64,000 nt of DNA from Kineococcus rubinsiae (GTDB lineage: Bacteria; Actinomycetota; Actinomycetes; Actinomycetales; Kineococcaceae), in assembly GCF_011839805.1 (NCBI RefSeq), contig NZ_VWPY01000009.1:42759-106758 (forward strand), read 5' to 3'. The notes beneath the pieces are model-generated. The model was not told where the DNA came from and did not search any database. It worked only from the letters and a program-made list of their open reading frames with translations. The position numbers and the translations under genes are program-made. Every line of letters starts with the position of its first letter. Within the stretch, counting starts at the first letter, position 1. Positions 1 through 7,741 of this stretch are shown piece after piece.

Positions 1-1
1 G

Positions 2-511
2 GAGGCCGACGTCCTCGCCTCCCTGGCGCGCGAGGTCATCGAGCTGCTCGACGTCCCCGTCCGCACCCTGGACCCGCTGGCCGTCGAGCTCGGGCTCACC
101 GACCTGGGCGACGCCGACGGCACGGTCGGCCCGACCGCGCCCCCGGAGGACGAGGTCCTGCGCCGGCTGCTCCCCGACGCCTACGCCGCCACCGAGGGCG
201 AGGCCGCCTCGGAGTTCCGCCGGCTCACCGAGCGCAGCCTGCGCGAGCGCAAGGCCGTCGCGGCCCGCAAGATGCTCGACACCCTGGAGCCCGTGGCGGG
301 GCAGGGCGGTCGCGTGCAGCTGGACCTGGCGGGCGCCCGGACGTGGCTGACGGCGCTGAACGACATCCGCCTGGCGCTGGGCACCCGGCTCGGCGTCAGC
401 GAGGACCGCGACGCCGACGACCTCGCCGAGGACGACCCGAACCGCTACGCGTGGGCGGTCTACGACTTCACGACCCACCTGCAGGAGACGCTCGTCCGCT
501 CGCTGGGGTGA
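2..511 (+). CDS. DUF2017 family protein (5' end outside window)
   Basis: The frame is open from base 2, so the N-terminus is missing; 169 residues are visible, ending in TGA at 511. The acidic, Arg/Glu-rich helical sequence, with the segments [11 protein letters not shown] and [17 protein letters not shown] near the C-terminus, matches the actinobacterial DUF2017 family. Its function is unknown. In actinobacteria this family usually lies near clpS and upstream of murI, rph and rdgB, which is the order seen here. The gap to murI is 46 bases. The assignment rests on recalled sequence pattern and gene order. Confidence 0.75.
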   Translation, partial: EADVLASLAREVIELLDVPVRTLDPLAVELGLTDLGDADGTVGPTAPPEDEVLRRLLPDAYAATEGEAASEFRRLTERSLRERKAVAARKMLDTLEPVAGQGGRVQLDLAGARTWLTALNDIRLALGTRLGVSEDRDADDLAEDDPNRYAWAVYDFTTHLQETLVRSLG

Positions 512-557
512 CGTCGCGGGGCGGTGCGGGGGCCTGTGCCGCCTAGGATCGGCTCCC

Positions 558-1379
558 GTGGACGCACCCATCGGCATCTTCGACTCCGGCGTGGGCGGGC
601 TCACGGTGGCCCGGGCCGTGCTCGACCAGCTGCCGCACGAGGAGATCCACTACATCGGCGACACCGCGCACAGCCCCTACGGCCCCAAGCCGATCGCGGA
701 GGTGCGCCGCTTCAGCCTCGACGTGCTGGACCGCCTGGTCGACTCGGGCGTGAAGATGCTCGTCATCGCCTGCAACTCCGCCTCGGCCGCGATGCTGCGC
801 GACGCGCGCGAGCGCTACGACGTGCCCGTCGTGGAGGTCATCCAGCCCGCCGTGCGCCGCGCCGTGCGGGCCACCCGCAACGGCCGCGTCGGCGTCATCG
901 GCACCCGCGCCACGATCAGCTCGCGGGCCTACGAGGACGCGTTCGCCGCCGCGCCGCACCTCGCGCTGACCACGGCCGCGTGCCCGCGCTTCGTCGAGTT
1001 CGTCGAGCGCGGGATCACCAGCGGCCCCGACCTGCTCAGCGCGGCCCGCGAGTACCTCGCGCCCGTGGTGGCTGCGGACGTCGACACGCTCGTCCTGGGC
1101 TGCACGCACTACCCGCTGCTCATGGCGGTCCTGCGCAGCGTCGTGGGCGACGACGTCACGCTCGTCTCCAGCGCGGAGGAGACGGCTTTCGACGTCTACC
1201 GGGGCCTGTCCGACCGCGGGCTGCTGCGCCCGGACGACCGGCCGGCGCCCCGGCACCGCTTCACCGCGACCGGGGACCCGACACCGTTCCGGCTGCTCGC
1301 GCAGCGGTTCCTCGGGCCGCAGGTCGTCTCCGTCGAGGAGACCGGCCCGGTCCCCCGCGTCGTGGTCGCAGCCCCGTGA
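558..1379 (+). CDS. murI: glutamate racemase MurI
   Basis: Cytoplasmic, cofactor-independent racemase that supplies D-glutamate for peptidoglycan. The 273-residue length is normal for the family. Visible motifs are FDSGVGG (Asp9, Ser10), ACNSASA with the first catalytic cysteine (Cys72), and GCTHYP with the second (Cys182) followed by His184. Translation starts at GTG 558; no strong ribosome binding site is visible just upstream. It is followed by a gap that may hold a minus-strand gene, then by rph and rdgB, a gene order common in actinobacteria. Confidence 0.97.
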   Translation: MDAPIGIFDSGVGGLTVARAVLDQLPHEEIHYIGDTAHSPYGPKPIAEVRRFSLDVLDRLVDSGVKMLVIACNSASAAMLRDARERYDVPVVEVIQPAVRRAVRATRNGRVGVIGTRATISSRAYEDAFAAAPHLALTTAACPRFVEFVERGITSGPDLLSAAREYLAPVVAADVDTLVLGCTHYPLLMAVLRSVVGDDVTLVSSAEETAFDVYRGLSDRGLLRPDDRPAPRHRFTATGDPTPFRLLAQRFLGPQVVSVEETGPVPRVVVAAP

Positions 1380-1722
1380 GGTCCGGCACGACCCGCCGGG
1401 TGGTCGCCGGGCGGCGCCCGCCGGTGCTGCCCGTGCCCGCGTGCGCGTCGCCCGCCGCGACGAGCGACCAGGTGCTGGACGCGGCGACGGGCTGACTGCG
1501 GGAGCCGTCGCTGAACGTGACGACGAGGCGGGTCAGGCCGGGCAGCGGGCGGCCGAGCAGGCGGGGCCCGACGAGCACGACGCGCGCCACCTCGCGCACG
1601 CTGAGGCGGGCCAGGGGCAGGAGCGTGACGCGCAGCGGGCGCAGGACCACACCGTCGTGGTCGGCAGGACCGGTCGTCACCCGGTCCCCGGGGCGCAGGG
1701 CCCGGGTGGAGCGCTTCACCAT
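1261..1722 (-). CDS. possible small hypothetical protein, antisense to murI end
   Basis: A 153-codon minus-strand frame from ATG 1722. Its first 85 residues look protein-like (ALRPGDRV near the start, then a hydrophobic stretch and [13 protein letters not shown]), resembling short beta-rich actinobacterial proteins that open with a GDRV motif. The last third is Arg/Pro-rich, lies antisense to the murI 3' end and looks non-coding. Either the protein has an uninformative tail or the gene is decayed. No good ribosome binding site precedes the start. It occupies most of the 532-base gap between murI and rph. No function can be given. Confidence 0.4.
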   Translation of the reverse strand: MVKRSTRALRPGDRVTTGPADHDGVVLRPLRVTLLPLARLSVREVARVVLVGPRLLGRPLPGLTRLVVTFSDGSRSQPVAASSTWSLVAAGDAHAGTGSTGGRRPATTRRVVPDLTGLRPRRGGPGRSPRRRRPAARGTAARAAGTVSGPRSR

Positions 1723-1838
1723 GCGCCCATGGTGCCGCACCGACCGCACCGCGGAGGCGTCCTGCGCCAGATCCGCCGTGTCGCGGTGACCCGGTCCCGT
1801 CACACCAGCCCCACGCGTTCCTCGTTGCGACACAGCGT

Positions 1839-1863
1839 CATCACTCATCGTCCATCAGTGATG
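1839..1863. repeat. 7-bp inverted repeat between murI and rph
   Basis: CATCACT at 1839-1845 is mirrored by AGTGATG at 1857-1863 with 11 bases between. It lies about 50 bases upstream of the rph start and could be an operator or a weak hairpin. Nothing else in this gap, other than the possible minus-strand gene, is recognisable. Confidence 0.35.
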
Positions 1864-1911
1864 GACCCGGCGGCCCGGCCACCTCCCAGCGCCGGGTGAG
1901 ACCCTGGAGCG

Positions 1912-2682
1912 GTGACGACGACGCCTCCTCCTCCCACCCGCGCCGACGGCCGTGCCGGCGACGAGCTGCGGCCCGTGCGCATCACCCGCGGCTGGCTCGA
2001 CCACGCCGAGGGCAGCGTGCTCGTGGAGTTCGGCCGCACCCGCGTGCTGTGCGCCGCCTCCTTCACCGAGGGCGTGCCGCGCTGGCGCAAGGGCTCCGGG
2101 CAGGGCTGGGTGACGGCCGAGTACTCGATGCTCCCGCGCGCCACGAACACCCGCAGTGACCGCGAGTCGGTCAAGGGCAAGATCGGCGGGCGCACCCACG
2201 AGATCTCCCGGCTCATCGGCCGCAGCCTCCGCGCCGTCATCGACACGAAGGCCCTCGGCGAGAACACGGTCGTCCTGGACTGCGACGTCCTGCAGGCCGA
2301 CGGGGGCACCCGCACCGCGGCCATCACCGGCGCCTACGTGGCCCTGGCCGACGCGGTCGCGTGGGCCAAGGGGCAGGGCCTGGTGAAGCAGGGGAAGCAG
2401 CCCCTCACGGGCACCGTGAGCGCCGTCAGCGTCGGCATCGTCGACGGCCGCCCCGTCCTCGACCTGCCCTACGTGGAGGACGTGCGCGCCGAGACGGACA
2501 TGAACGTCGTCGTCACGGGCGACGGCCGCTTCGTGGAGGTCCAGGGCACCGCCGAGGGCGTCCCCTTCGACCGGGCCGAGCTCGACGTGCTGCTCGACCT
2601 GGCCGTGGGCGGCTGCTCGCAGCTCGCCCTCGCGCAGGCCGAGGCGCTGGCCACCGACCTGAGCGCGGGGCCCGCGCGATGA
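1912..2682 (+). CDS. rph: ribonuclease PH
   Basis: Phosphorolytic 3'-5' exoribonuclease that trims tRNA 3' ends. The 256-residue length is typical. Recognisable blocks are [16 protein letters not shown], the YSMLPRAT and [16 protein letters not shown] stretches, the phosphate-site region [18 protein letters not shown], and [17 protein letters not shown]. The start is GTG 1912. Its TGA overlaps the rdgB ATG in ATGA, so the two are translationally coupled, and both act in nucleic-acid housekeeping. Confidence 0.97.
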   Translation: MTTTPPPPTRADGRAGDELRPVRITRGWLDHAEGSVLVEFGRTRVLCAASFTEGVPRWRKGSGQGWVTAEYSMLPRATNTRSDRESVKGKIGGRTHEISRLIGRSLRAVIDTKALGENTVVLDCDVLQADGGTRTAAITGAYVALADAVAWAKGQGLVKQGKQPLTGTVSAVSVGIVDGRPVLDLPYVEDVRAETDMNVVVTGDGRFVEVQGTAEGVPFDRAELDVLLDLAVGGCSQLALAQAEALATDLSAGPAR

Positions 2683-3368
2683 GCCCGCAGCCCTCGGACC
2701 TGCAGCGCCCGGACCCGCAGCGCCTGGTGCTGGCCACCCGCAACGCCCACAAGGTGGGCGAGCTGCGCGCGGTGCTCGCCCGCGAGGTCGAGGCCGGGCG
2801 GCTGGCGGAGGTCGAGGTCCTCGGCGTCGACGCCTTCGACGACGTCCCCGAGGTCGCCGAGACCGGCGTCACCTTCGCGGAGAACGCGCTGCTGAAGGCC
2901 CGGGCCGTCGCCGCCGCCACGGGCGTGCTCGCCGTCGCCGACGACTCCGGCATCGCCGTCGACGTGCTCGGCGGCGCACCCGGCATCTTCTCCGCGCGCT
3001 GGGCCGGGCGCCACGGCGACGACGCGGCCAACCTCGACCTGCTGCTCGCGCAGCTCGCCGACGTGCCCGCCGGGCACCGCGGCGGCGCCTTCGTGTGCGC
3101 GGCGGCGCTCGCGAGCCCGGGCGGCACGACCCACGTCGAGGTCGCGGAGCTGCGCGGCACGCTGCGCACCGCCCGCAGCGGGACCGGCGGCTTCGGCTAC
3201 GACCCCGTCTTCGTCCCCGACGGCAGCGACCGGACCCTCGCCGAGCACACCGCGGAGGAGAAGAACGCGGTGAGCCACCGCGGGCGGGCCTTCCGCGCCC
3301 TCGTGCCCGCGCTCGTGCAGGCCCTCGGACCCATCCGCGGCGGCACCGGCTCCGAAACCTCCTCGTGA
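2679..3368 (+). CDS. rdgB: dITP/XTP pyrophosphatase (RdgB/HAM1)
   Basis: Hydrolyses non-canonical purine triphosphates (dITP, ITP, XTP) to monophosphates and so cleans the nucleotide pool. It has 229 residues from the ATG that overlaps rph. Family signatures visible are [13 protein letters not shown] near the N-terminus, [19 protein letters not shown], the metal/substrate motif [24 protein letters not shown], and the C-terminal [10 protein letters not shown]. The N-terminus carries a short extension rich in Pro and Gln. Its 3' end contains a likely SigK-type promoter for the next gene, whose GTG overlaps this stop codon. Confidence 0.96.
   Translation: MSPQPSDLQRPDPQRLVLATRNAHKVGELRAVLAREVEAGRLAEVEVLGVDAFDDVPEVAETGVTFAENALLKARAVAAATGVLAVADDSGIAVDVLGGAPGIFSARWAGRHGDDAANLDLLLAQLADVPAGHRGGAFVCAAALASPGGTTHVEVAELRGTLRTARSGTGGFGYDPVFVPDGSDRTLAEHTAEEKNAVSHRGRAFRALVPALVQALGPIRGGTGSETSS
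3331..3357 (+). promoter_or_regulatory. SigK-type ECF promoter inside rdgB 3' end
   Basis: CCATCC at 3331-3336, a 15-base spacer, then CCGAAA at 3352-3357. The same layout recurs at 5183-5209 and 6179-6205, in front of the two neighbouring transcription units. The mycobacterial SigK consensus, as I recall it, is CCATCC-N15/16-CCGAAT. The -10 element ends 7 bases before the GTG at 3365, so the predicted transcript would be leaderless. Confidence 0.7.
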
Positions 3369-4939
3369 GCACCCAGCAGGACGTCACCGCCGCAGGCGGC
3401 CAGGAGGGGAGCGCGGGACGGCCCACGCCGTCCCGCGCCGGTCGCGGTTGGTTCGCGGGGGCGGGCGTCCTGTCGGCGGCGCTCACGCTCGGGGTGGGGC
3501 AGCTGACGGCGGGCATCGTCTCGCCGTCGGCGGCTCCTCTCGTCGTCGTGGGGGGCGCGGTCATCGACCGCGTGCCGCCGTGGCTCAAGGAGTTCGCGAT
3601 CCGGTCGTTCGGCACGAACGACAAGCTGGTGCTGCTGCTGACCATGGGCGCGGTCATCGCCGTGCTCGCGGCCGTCGCCGGCGTCCTCGCGCGGCGCCGG
3701 CTCGGCGCCGGGCTGATCGTCGTCGGCGCCCTCGGGCTCGTGGGCGTCGCGGCCGCCGTGACGCGGCCGGACTCCTCGCCGCTCTCGCCCCTGCCGTCGG
3801 TGCTCGGCGCGGGTGCCGGGGCCTACGCGCTCACGGTGCTGACCCGCCGGCTGCTCCGCACGGGCCCGGGGGAGGGCCCCCAGCGCCGCGCGGTGCTCCT
3901 GGGCGCGGCCGCCGCCGTGGCGGGCGCCTCCGCCGGGGGCGGTCAGCTGCTGATCCGCACCCGCAGCGCGGAGGCGTCGCGCGACGCGATCGTCCTGCCC
4001 GCCCCGGCGGACCCCGCGCCGCCGCTGCCCGCGGGCATCGACCCCGGCCCCTCGGGGCTGACCCCGTACGCGACGCGCAGCGCCGACTTCTACCGGATCG
4101 ACACGGCGCTCAGCGTGCCCGACGTCAAGGCCGAGGACTGGTCGCTGCGCATCCACGGGATGGTCGGCGAGGAGCTCACCCTCACCTTCGACGACCTGCT
4201 GGGGATGCCGCTGCGCGAGCGCTGGATCACCCTCACCTGCGTCAGCAACGAGGTCGGCGGCACCTACGTCGGCAACGCCCGCTGGCTCGGCTACCCGCTG
4301 AAGGACCTGCTGGAGCGCGTCGCGCCCGGCGCCGGCGCCGACATGGTCTACGCCACCAGCACCGACGGCTTCACCCTCTCCGCCCCGCTGGCCGACCTCA
4401 CCGACGGCCGCGACGCCATGCTCGCGATCGGCATGAACGGCGAGCCGCTGCCGCGCGAGCACGGTTTCCCCGTCCGCATGGTCGTCCCCGGGCTCTACGG
4501 GTACGTCTCGGCCTGCAAGTGGGTCACGGACCTGGAGGTCACGACGTTCGCGTCGAAGACCGCGTACTGGACCGACCGGGGCTGGTCGGCGAAGGGCCCG
4601 ATCAAGACGGCGTCGCGCATCGACGTGCCGCAGTCCTTCGCCACGGTCCGCGCCGGCCGCGTGCCCATCGCGGGCGTCGCGTGGGCGCAGCACCGCGGGG
4701 TCGAGAAGGTCGAGGTGAGCATCGACCGGGGGGAGTGGGCCCCCGCGAAGCTCGTCCCGTCGGTGTCCGAGGACACCTGGTGCCAGTGGGTCTACGACTG
4801 GGACGCCTCCGGGGCCGGCAGCCACACGATCCAGGTCCGCGCCACCGACGGCACCGGGCAGACGCAGACGCAGGACGTCGCCGCTCCCGTGCCCGACGGC
4901 GCCAGCGGCTGGGACTCCGTCACCGTCACCGTGCAGTAG
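3365..4939 (+). CDS. membrane-anchored molybdopterin-dependent oxidoreductase (sulfite oxidase family)
   Basis: It has 524 residues. The N-terminal 160 residues hold about four hydrophobic segments, followed by a twin-arginine-like element (Arg174-Arg175, then a hydrophobic Ala/Gly stretch). The rest is a sulfite-oxidase-type molybdopterin domain (about 235-410, with LTCVSNEVGG carrying the expected Mo-ligand Cys292) and a Mo-co dimerisation domain (about 415-520). A periplasmic-face redox role is likely; the substrate is unknown. GTG 3365 overlaps the rdgB stop in GTGA and sits directly behind a SigK-type promoter. It shares that promoter type with the fasciclin and sigK genes downstream, so co-regulation is inferred. 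Confidence 0.9.
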   Translation: MSTQQDVTAAGGQEGSAGRPTPSRAGRGWFAGAGVLSAALTLGVGQLTAGIVSPSAAPLVVVGGAVIDRVPPWLKEFAIRSFGTNDKLVLLLTMGAVIAVLAAVAGVLARRRLGAGLIVVGALGLVGVAAAVTRPDSSPLSPLPSVLGAGAGAYALTVLTRRLLRTGPGEGPQRRAVLLGAAAAVAGASAGGGQLLIRTRSAEASRDAIVLPAPADPAPPLPAGIDPGPSGLTPYATRSADFYRIDTALSVPDVKAEDWSLRIHGMVGEELTLTFDDLLGMPLRERWITLTCVSNEVGGTYVGNARWLGYPLKDLLERVAPGAGADMVYATSTDGFTLSAPLADLTDGRDAMLAIGMNGEPLPREHGFPVRMVVPGLYGYVSACKWVTDLEVTTFASKTAYWTDRGWSAKGPIKTASRIDVPQSFATVRAGRVPIAGVAWAQHRGVEKVEVSIDRGEWAPAKLVPSVSEDTWCQWVYDWDASGAGSHTIQVRATDGTGQTQTQDVAAPVPDGASGWDSVTVTVQ

Positions 4940-4961
4940 CCGCACCACCGCAGCAGACGCA

Positions 4962-4991
4962 GGCCCGCCACCGGAGCTCCGGTGGCGGGCC
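4962..4991 (+). terminator. perfect-palindrome terminator after the oxidoreductase
   Basis: A 30-base perfect palindrome (15 bases per arm, beginning GGCCCGCCACC) starts 22 bases after the oxidoreductase stop and is followed by a T/C-rich run. It separates this gene from the fasciclin gene. The remainder of the 336-base gap holds the repeat cluster and promoter listed next. Confidence 0.8.
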
Positions 4992-5076
4992 TTCGTCGTC
5001 CCCGGGTTCCCGCGCCGGCACCAGGGCACCGCCGGGCGCCCTGGAGAACCCCTGCAGCCGGACGACGGCTGCCGCC

Positions 5077-5172
5077 CGGAGAACTCCCGCGTGCGGGGAA
5101 ACTCCTGCCTGCGGGAGAACTCCGGGACAAACCCCGAGGGGTCCGCCCCGGGAAACTCGTGGGAGGAACTCC
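5077..5172. repeat. cluster of GGAGAACTCC-like repeats
   Basis: Variants of GGGA(G)AACTCC recur at about 5077-5087, 5095-5105, 5113-5123, 5150-5158 and 5161-5172, three of them 18 bases apart, each with GGAG/CTCC dyad character. They lie just upstream of the SigK-type promoter for the fasciclin lipoprotein. They may be regulator binding sites; no known operator was recognised. Confidence 0.5.
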
Positions 5173-5182
5173 CGCGCCGGAC

Positions 5183-5209
5183 CCATCCACGGGGGGAGGG
5201 GTTCCGAAC
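5183..5209 (+). promoter_or_regulatory. SigK-type ECF promoter of the fasciclin gene
   Basis: CCATCC at 5183-5188, 15-base spacer, CCGAAC at 5204-5209. This leaves a 5' leader of about 60 bases before the ATG at 5276. It matches the recalled mycobacterial SigK consensus at eleven of the twelve defined bases, and mycobacterial mpt70/mpt83 are established SigK targets. Confidence 0.8.
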
Positions 5210-5275
5210 TACTCCTGCAACGACGATCCGGTCCTCCCGGCCGGGTCGCACCACACGCAGCAGGAGAAACTCACC

Positions 5276-5950
5276 ATGAAGCGCATCGGCACCCTCTTCG
5301 CCCTCACCGCCACGGTGACGCTCGGCCTCGCCGCCTGCGGCAGCGGCACCGACGCCGCCTCGACGACCGACACCTCGAGCTCGTCCAGCAGCAGCAGCAG
5401 CTCGCCCATGTCCTCGTCGTCCTCGAGCTCCGCCTCGACCAGCCCCGCGATGATGTCCATGCCGGTCGGCCCGGGCTGCGCCGACTACGCCGCCGCCAAC
5501 GCCGACGGCCCCGCGTCCGTCGGGGGCATGGCCACCGCTCCGCTGGCCACCGCGGCCGGCGCGAACCCGCTGCTGAAGACCCTCACCGCCGCGGTCTCGG
5601 GCCAGCTGAACCCGGACGTGAACCTCGTCAACGACCTCAACGGCGGGCAGCTCACCGTGTTCGCGCCCGTCGACGACGCCTTCGGGAAGATCGACCCCGC
5701 GACCATCGAGAGCCTGAAGACGGACTCCGCCACGCTGACGAAGATCCTGACCTACCACGTCGTCTCCGGTCAGCTGTCCCCCGACCAGATCGTGGGCACC
5801 CACAAGACCCTCGAGGGCGGCGAGGTCACCGTGGCCGGCACCCCGGACATGCTGACCGTCAACGGCACCACCAACGTCATCTGCGGTGGCGTGAAGACGG
5901 CCAACGCGACCGTGTACCTGGTCGACTCGGTCCTCATGCCCCCGGCCTGA
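5276..5950 (+). CDS. fasciclin-domain lipoprotein (MPT83/MPT70-like)
   Basis: A 224-residue surface lipoprotein. The signal peptide ends in the lipobox LAAC (Cys21). A serine-rich linker follows (about 28-57), then a Met-containing turn and a single fasciclin domain (about 95-224). Blocks [42 protein letters not shown] and [12 protein letters not shown] closely resemble mycobacterial MPT83/MPT70. Its likely role is cell-surface adhesion or interaction; the exact function is unknown. Start ATG 5276 has AGGAG about 8 bases upstream. It is preceded by a SigK-type promoter and followed by a terminator. Confidence 0.93.
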   Translation: MKRIGTLFALTATVTLGLAACGSGTDAASTTDTSSSSSSSSSSPMSSSSSSSASTSPAMMSMPVGPGCADYAAANADGPASVGGMATAPLATAAGANPLLKTLTAAVSGQLNPDVNLVNDLNGGQLTVFAPVDDAFGKIDPATIESLKTDSATLTKILTYHVVSGQLSPDQIVGTHKTLEGGEVTVAGTPDMLTVNGTTNVICGGVKTANATVYLVDSVLMPPA

Positions 5951-6089
5951 GCACCCCGCCCGACCAGCACCACCTGAACGGCACGACCGTTGAAGCCACC
6001 ACGCAGGAGCACCGTGCGGGACCACCGCCACCAGCGGAGGACGACGCGTCGAGAACAACCGCAGGAGCACCACCGAGCAGGGCCCGTTC

Positions 6090-6118
6090 CCGGGCGGCCG
6101 CGTCGAGCGGCCGCCCGG
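6090..6118 (+). terminator. terminator after the fasciclin gene
   Basis: Perfect 12-bp stem CCGGGCGGCCGC / GCGGCCGCCCGG with a 5-base loop (GTCGA), about 140 bases after the fasciclin stop. It isolates that gene from the sigK promoter that follows. Confidence 0.7.
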
Positions 6119-6178
6119 TAGGCGCCGGACCTCGGCCGCGGTCCCGCTGCTCCACACGGGTGGTCCCCGCCCCGGGGA

Positions 6179-6205
6179 CCATCCGGGGGCGGGGCGGCGA
6201 CGAAC
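6179..6205 (+). promoter_or_regulatory. SigK-type ECF promoter of sigK-rskA (autoregulation)
   Basis: CCATCC at 6179-6184, 15-base spacer, ACGAAC at 6200-6205. The expected transcript start is near 6212, and the GGAGG ribosome binding site of sigK lies at 6232-6236. The identical -35 and identical spacing to the two neighbouring promoters suggest the sigma factor transcribes its own operon. Confidence 0.7.
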
Positions 6206-6244
6206 CCCGACCATGGCCGGTGGGGTGGGGCAGGAGGTGCGAGA

Positions 6245-6835
6245 GTGTCCACGATGACCACGTCAGGACCGCGCGCCACGGGAGCCGCAGAACGGAGCAG
6301 CGCCGACGAGGCGCTGCTCTCCGCGGCCACCGGTGACCAGGACGCCTTCGCGCGGTTCTACGACGCGACCGTCCCCGTCGTCTTCGGGACCGTCCTGCGC
6401 GTGCTGCGCGACCACGCGCAGAGCGAGGAGGTCGTCCAGGAGGTGTTCCTCGAGGCGTGGCGCACCGCGGCCCGCTTCGACCCCACCCGCGGCACCGCCC
6501 GCGGGTGGATCGTGACCATGGCCCACCGCCGCGCGGTGGACCGCGTCCGCTCCAGCCAGGCCAGCTCCGACCGCGACGAGCGGGCGGGGATCCGGGAGCC
6601 GGCTCCCTACGACAGCGTGAGCGAGGAGGTCGAGGTGCTGCTCGAACGCGAGGAGGTCCAGCGGGCGCTCAGCTCCCTGACCCCCGTCCAGCGCGAGGCG
6701 GTCGACCTCGCCTACTACGGCGGCCGCACCCACCGCGAGATCGCCGAGGACCTGCGGCTGCCGCTCGGCACCGTGAAGACCCGCCTGCGCGACGCCCTGA
6801 TCCGCCTGCGCGACGTGATGGGGGTGACGGCGTGA
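6245..6835 (+). CDS. sigK: ECF sigma factor, SigK-like
   Basis: A 196-residue extracytoplasmic-function sigma factor. The region 2 core lies around residues 28-100 (FARFYDATVPVVFGTVLRVL, then SEEVVQEVFLEAWRTAARFD and GWIVTMAHRRAVDRVR). Region 4 lies around 140-190 (VQREAVDLAYYGGRTHREIAEDL, then GTVKTRLRDAL). The start is GTG 6245 with GGAGG upstream. It overlaps the anti-sigma gene in GTGA. Next to an MPT83-like target and an RskA-type anti-sigma factor, the SigK name is well supported by context. It is likely autoregulated and held inactive at the membrane by RskA. Confidence 0.9.
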   Translation: MSTMTTSGPRATGAAERSSADEALLSAATGDQDAFARFYDATVPVVFGTVLRVLRDHAQSEEVVQEVFLEAWRTAARFDPTRGTARGWIVTMAHRRAVDRVRSSQASSDRDERAGIREPAPYDSVSEEVEVLLEREEVQRALSSLTPVQREAVDLAYYGGRTHREIAEDLRLPLGTVKTRLRDALIRLRDVMGVTA

Positions 6836-7692
6836 CCGGCGACGAGACCACCGGGCGCCACCGGGCGCCCCGCGAGGACGCCGACTCCCTCGCCGGCGCC
6901 TGGGCCCTGGACGCCCTGGACGACGAGGACCGCGCCACCTACGAGCGCCACCTGGCGGCCTCCCCGGCCGCGCGCGAGGACGCCGACGAGCTGCGGGAGA
7001 CCGCCGCGCGCCTCGGTGCCGCCGAAGCCGTGCAGCCGCCCGCCCACCTGCGGGCGAGCATCCTGGCCGCGATCGCGGCCACCCCGCAGGAGCGTCCCGC
7101 GGACCGGCCCCTCGAGGTCGTGCAGTCGCCCGCCGCCGCGGTCGCCGGTCCTCCCGCCGCACCTGCCACCGGACGTGCCGCGGAGGCCCCCGTCGACCTC
7201 GCCGCCGAGCGCAGCCGCCGCCGGGCCCGCCCCGGCTTCGCCCTGCTCGCCGCCGCGGCCTGCGCCGTCGTCGCCGTCGGGGGCGTCACCTACGCCGTGG
7301 ACGCCCGGCGCGACGCGGACCGGCTCCAGCAGACGGTGGCGTCCCAGCAGGCCTACCAGGACCAGGTCGACTCGGTCCTGACCAGCGCGGGGGCGAGGGT
7401 CCTGCGCGTCGACGCCACGGGCGGCGGCGCGGCCACCGTCGTGCACGCCGGGACCCGCGCCGTGGTGCTCGCCGACCTGCCGGCCGTGAGCGACCGGCAG
7501 TACCAGCTGTGGCTCGTCGAGGGCCAGACCCTGCGCTCCGCGGGGCTCCTGCCGGCGCCCACCGACGGCCGCGCGACGTTCTACGTGCCCGACACGGGCG
7601 GGGCGAGCGGCCTGGGCATCTCCGTGGAGCCCGTCGGGGGCTCGCAGCAGCCGACGACCGACCCGATCCTCCTGGCCCCGATCCCCGCCTGA
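6832..7692 (+). CDS. rskA: anti-sigma-K factor RskA
   Basis: A 286-residue single-pass membrane protein. The N-terminal cytoplasmic anti-sigma domain (about 15-80) has the pattern SLAGAWALDALDDEDRATYERHL. An Ala/Pro-rich linker follows, then one transmembrane helix (about 136-156) preceded by RSRRRARPG. An extracytoplasmic RskA domain (about 165-286) follows, with VVLADLPAVSDRQYQLWLVE. It binds SigK and releases it on regulated proteolysis. GTG 6832 overlaps the sigK stop, giving stoichiometric co-translation. Confidence 0.92.
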   Translation: MTGDETTGRHRAPREDADSLAGAWALDALDDEDRATYERHLAASPAAREDADELRETAARLGAAEAVQPPAHLRASILAAIAATPQERPADRPLEVVQSPAAAVAGPPAAPATGRAAEAPVDLAAERSRRRARPGFALLAAAACAVVAVGGVTYAVDARRDADRLQQTVASQQAYQDQVDSVLTSAGARVLRVDATGGGAATVVHAGTRAVVLADLPAVSDRQYQLWLVEGQTLRSAGLLPAPTDGRATFYVPDTGGASGLGISVEPVGGSQQPTTDPILLAPIPA

Positions 7693-7741
7693 CCGGGGCC
7701 CCGCCGTGGCGCCGGGCCGGGGCGGGGGAGAGGCTCGGGGG

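Noticed and set aside
5077..5172. CRISPR-like array of short repeats
   Set aside because: Repeat units are about 10 bases and imperfect, with 8-25 base intervals; there are no unique spacers of normal length and no cas genes.
5385..5445. AGC/TCG run in the fasciclin gene as a microsatellite
   Set aside because: The serine codons vary (AGC, TCG, TCC), so this is a Ser-rich linker rather than a slippage-prone repeat.
6001..6089. Repeats of GCAGGAGCACC in the fasciclin-sigK gap as a small gene or leader
   Set aside because: Short open frames here have no ribosome site and no protein-like composition; the segment lies upstream of a terminator and a promoter.
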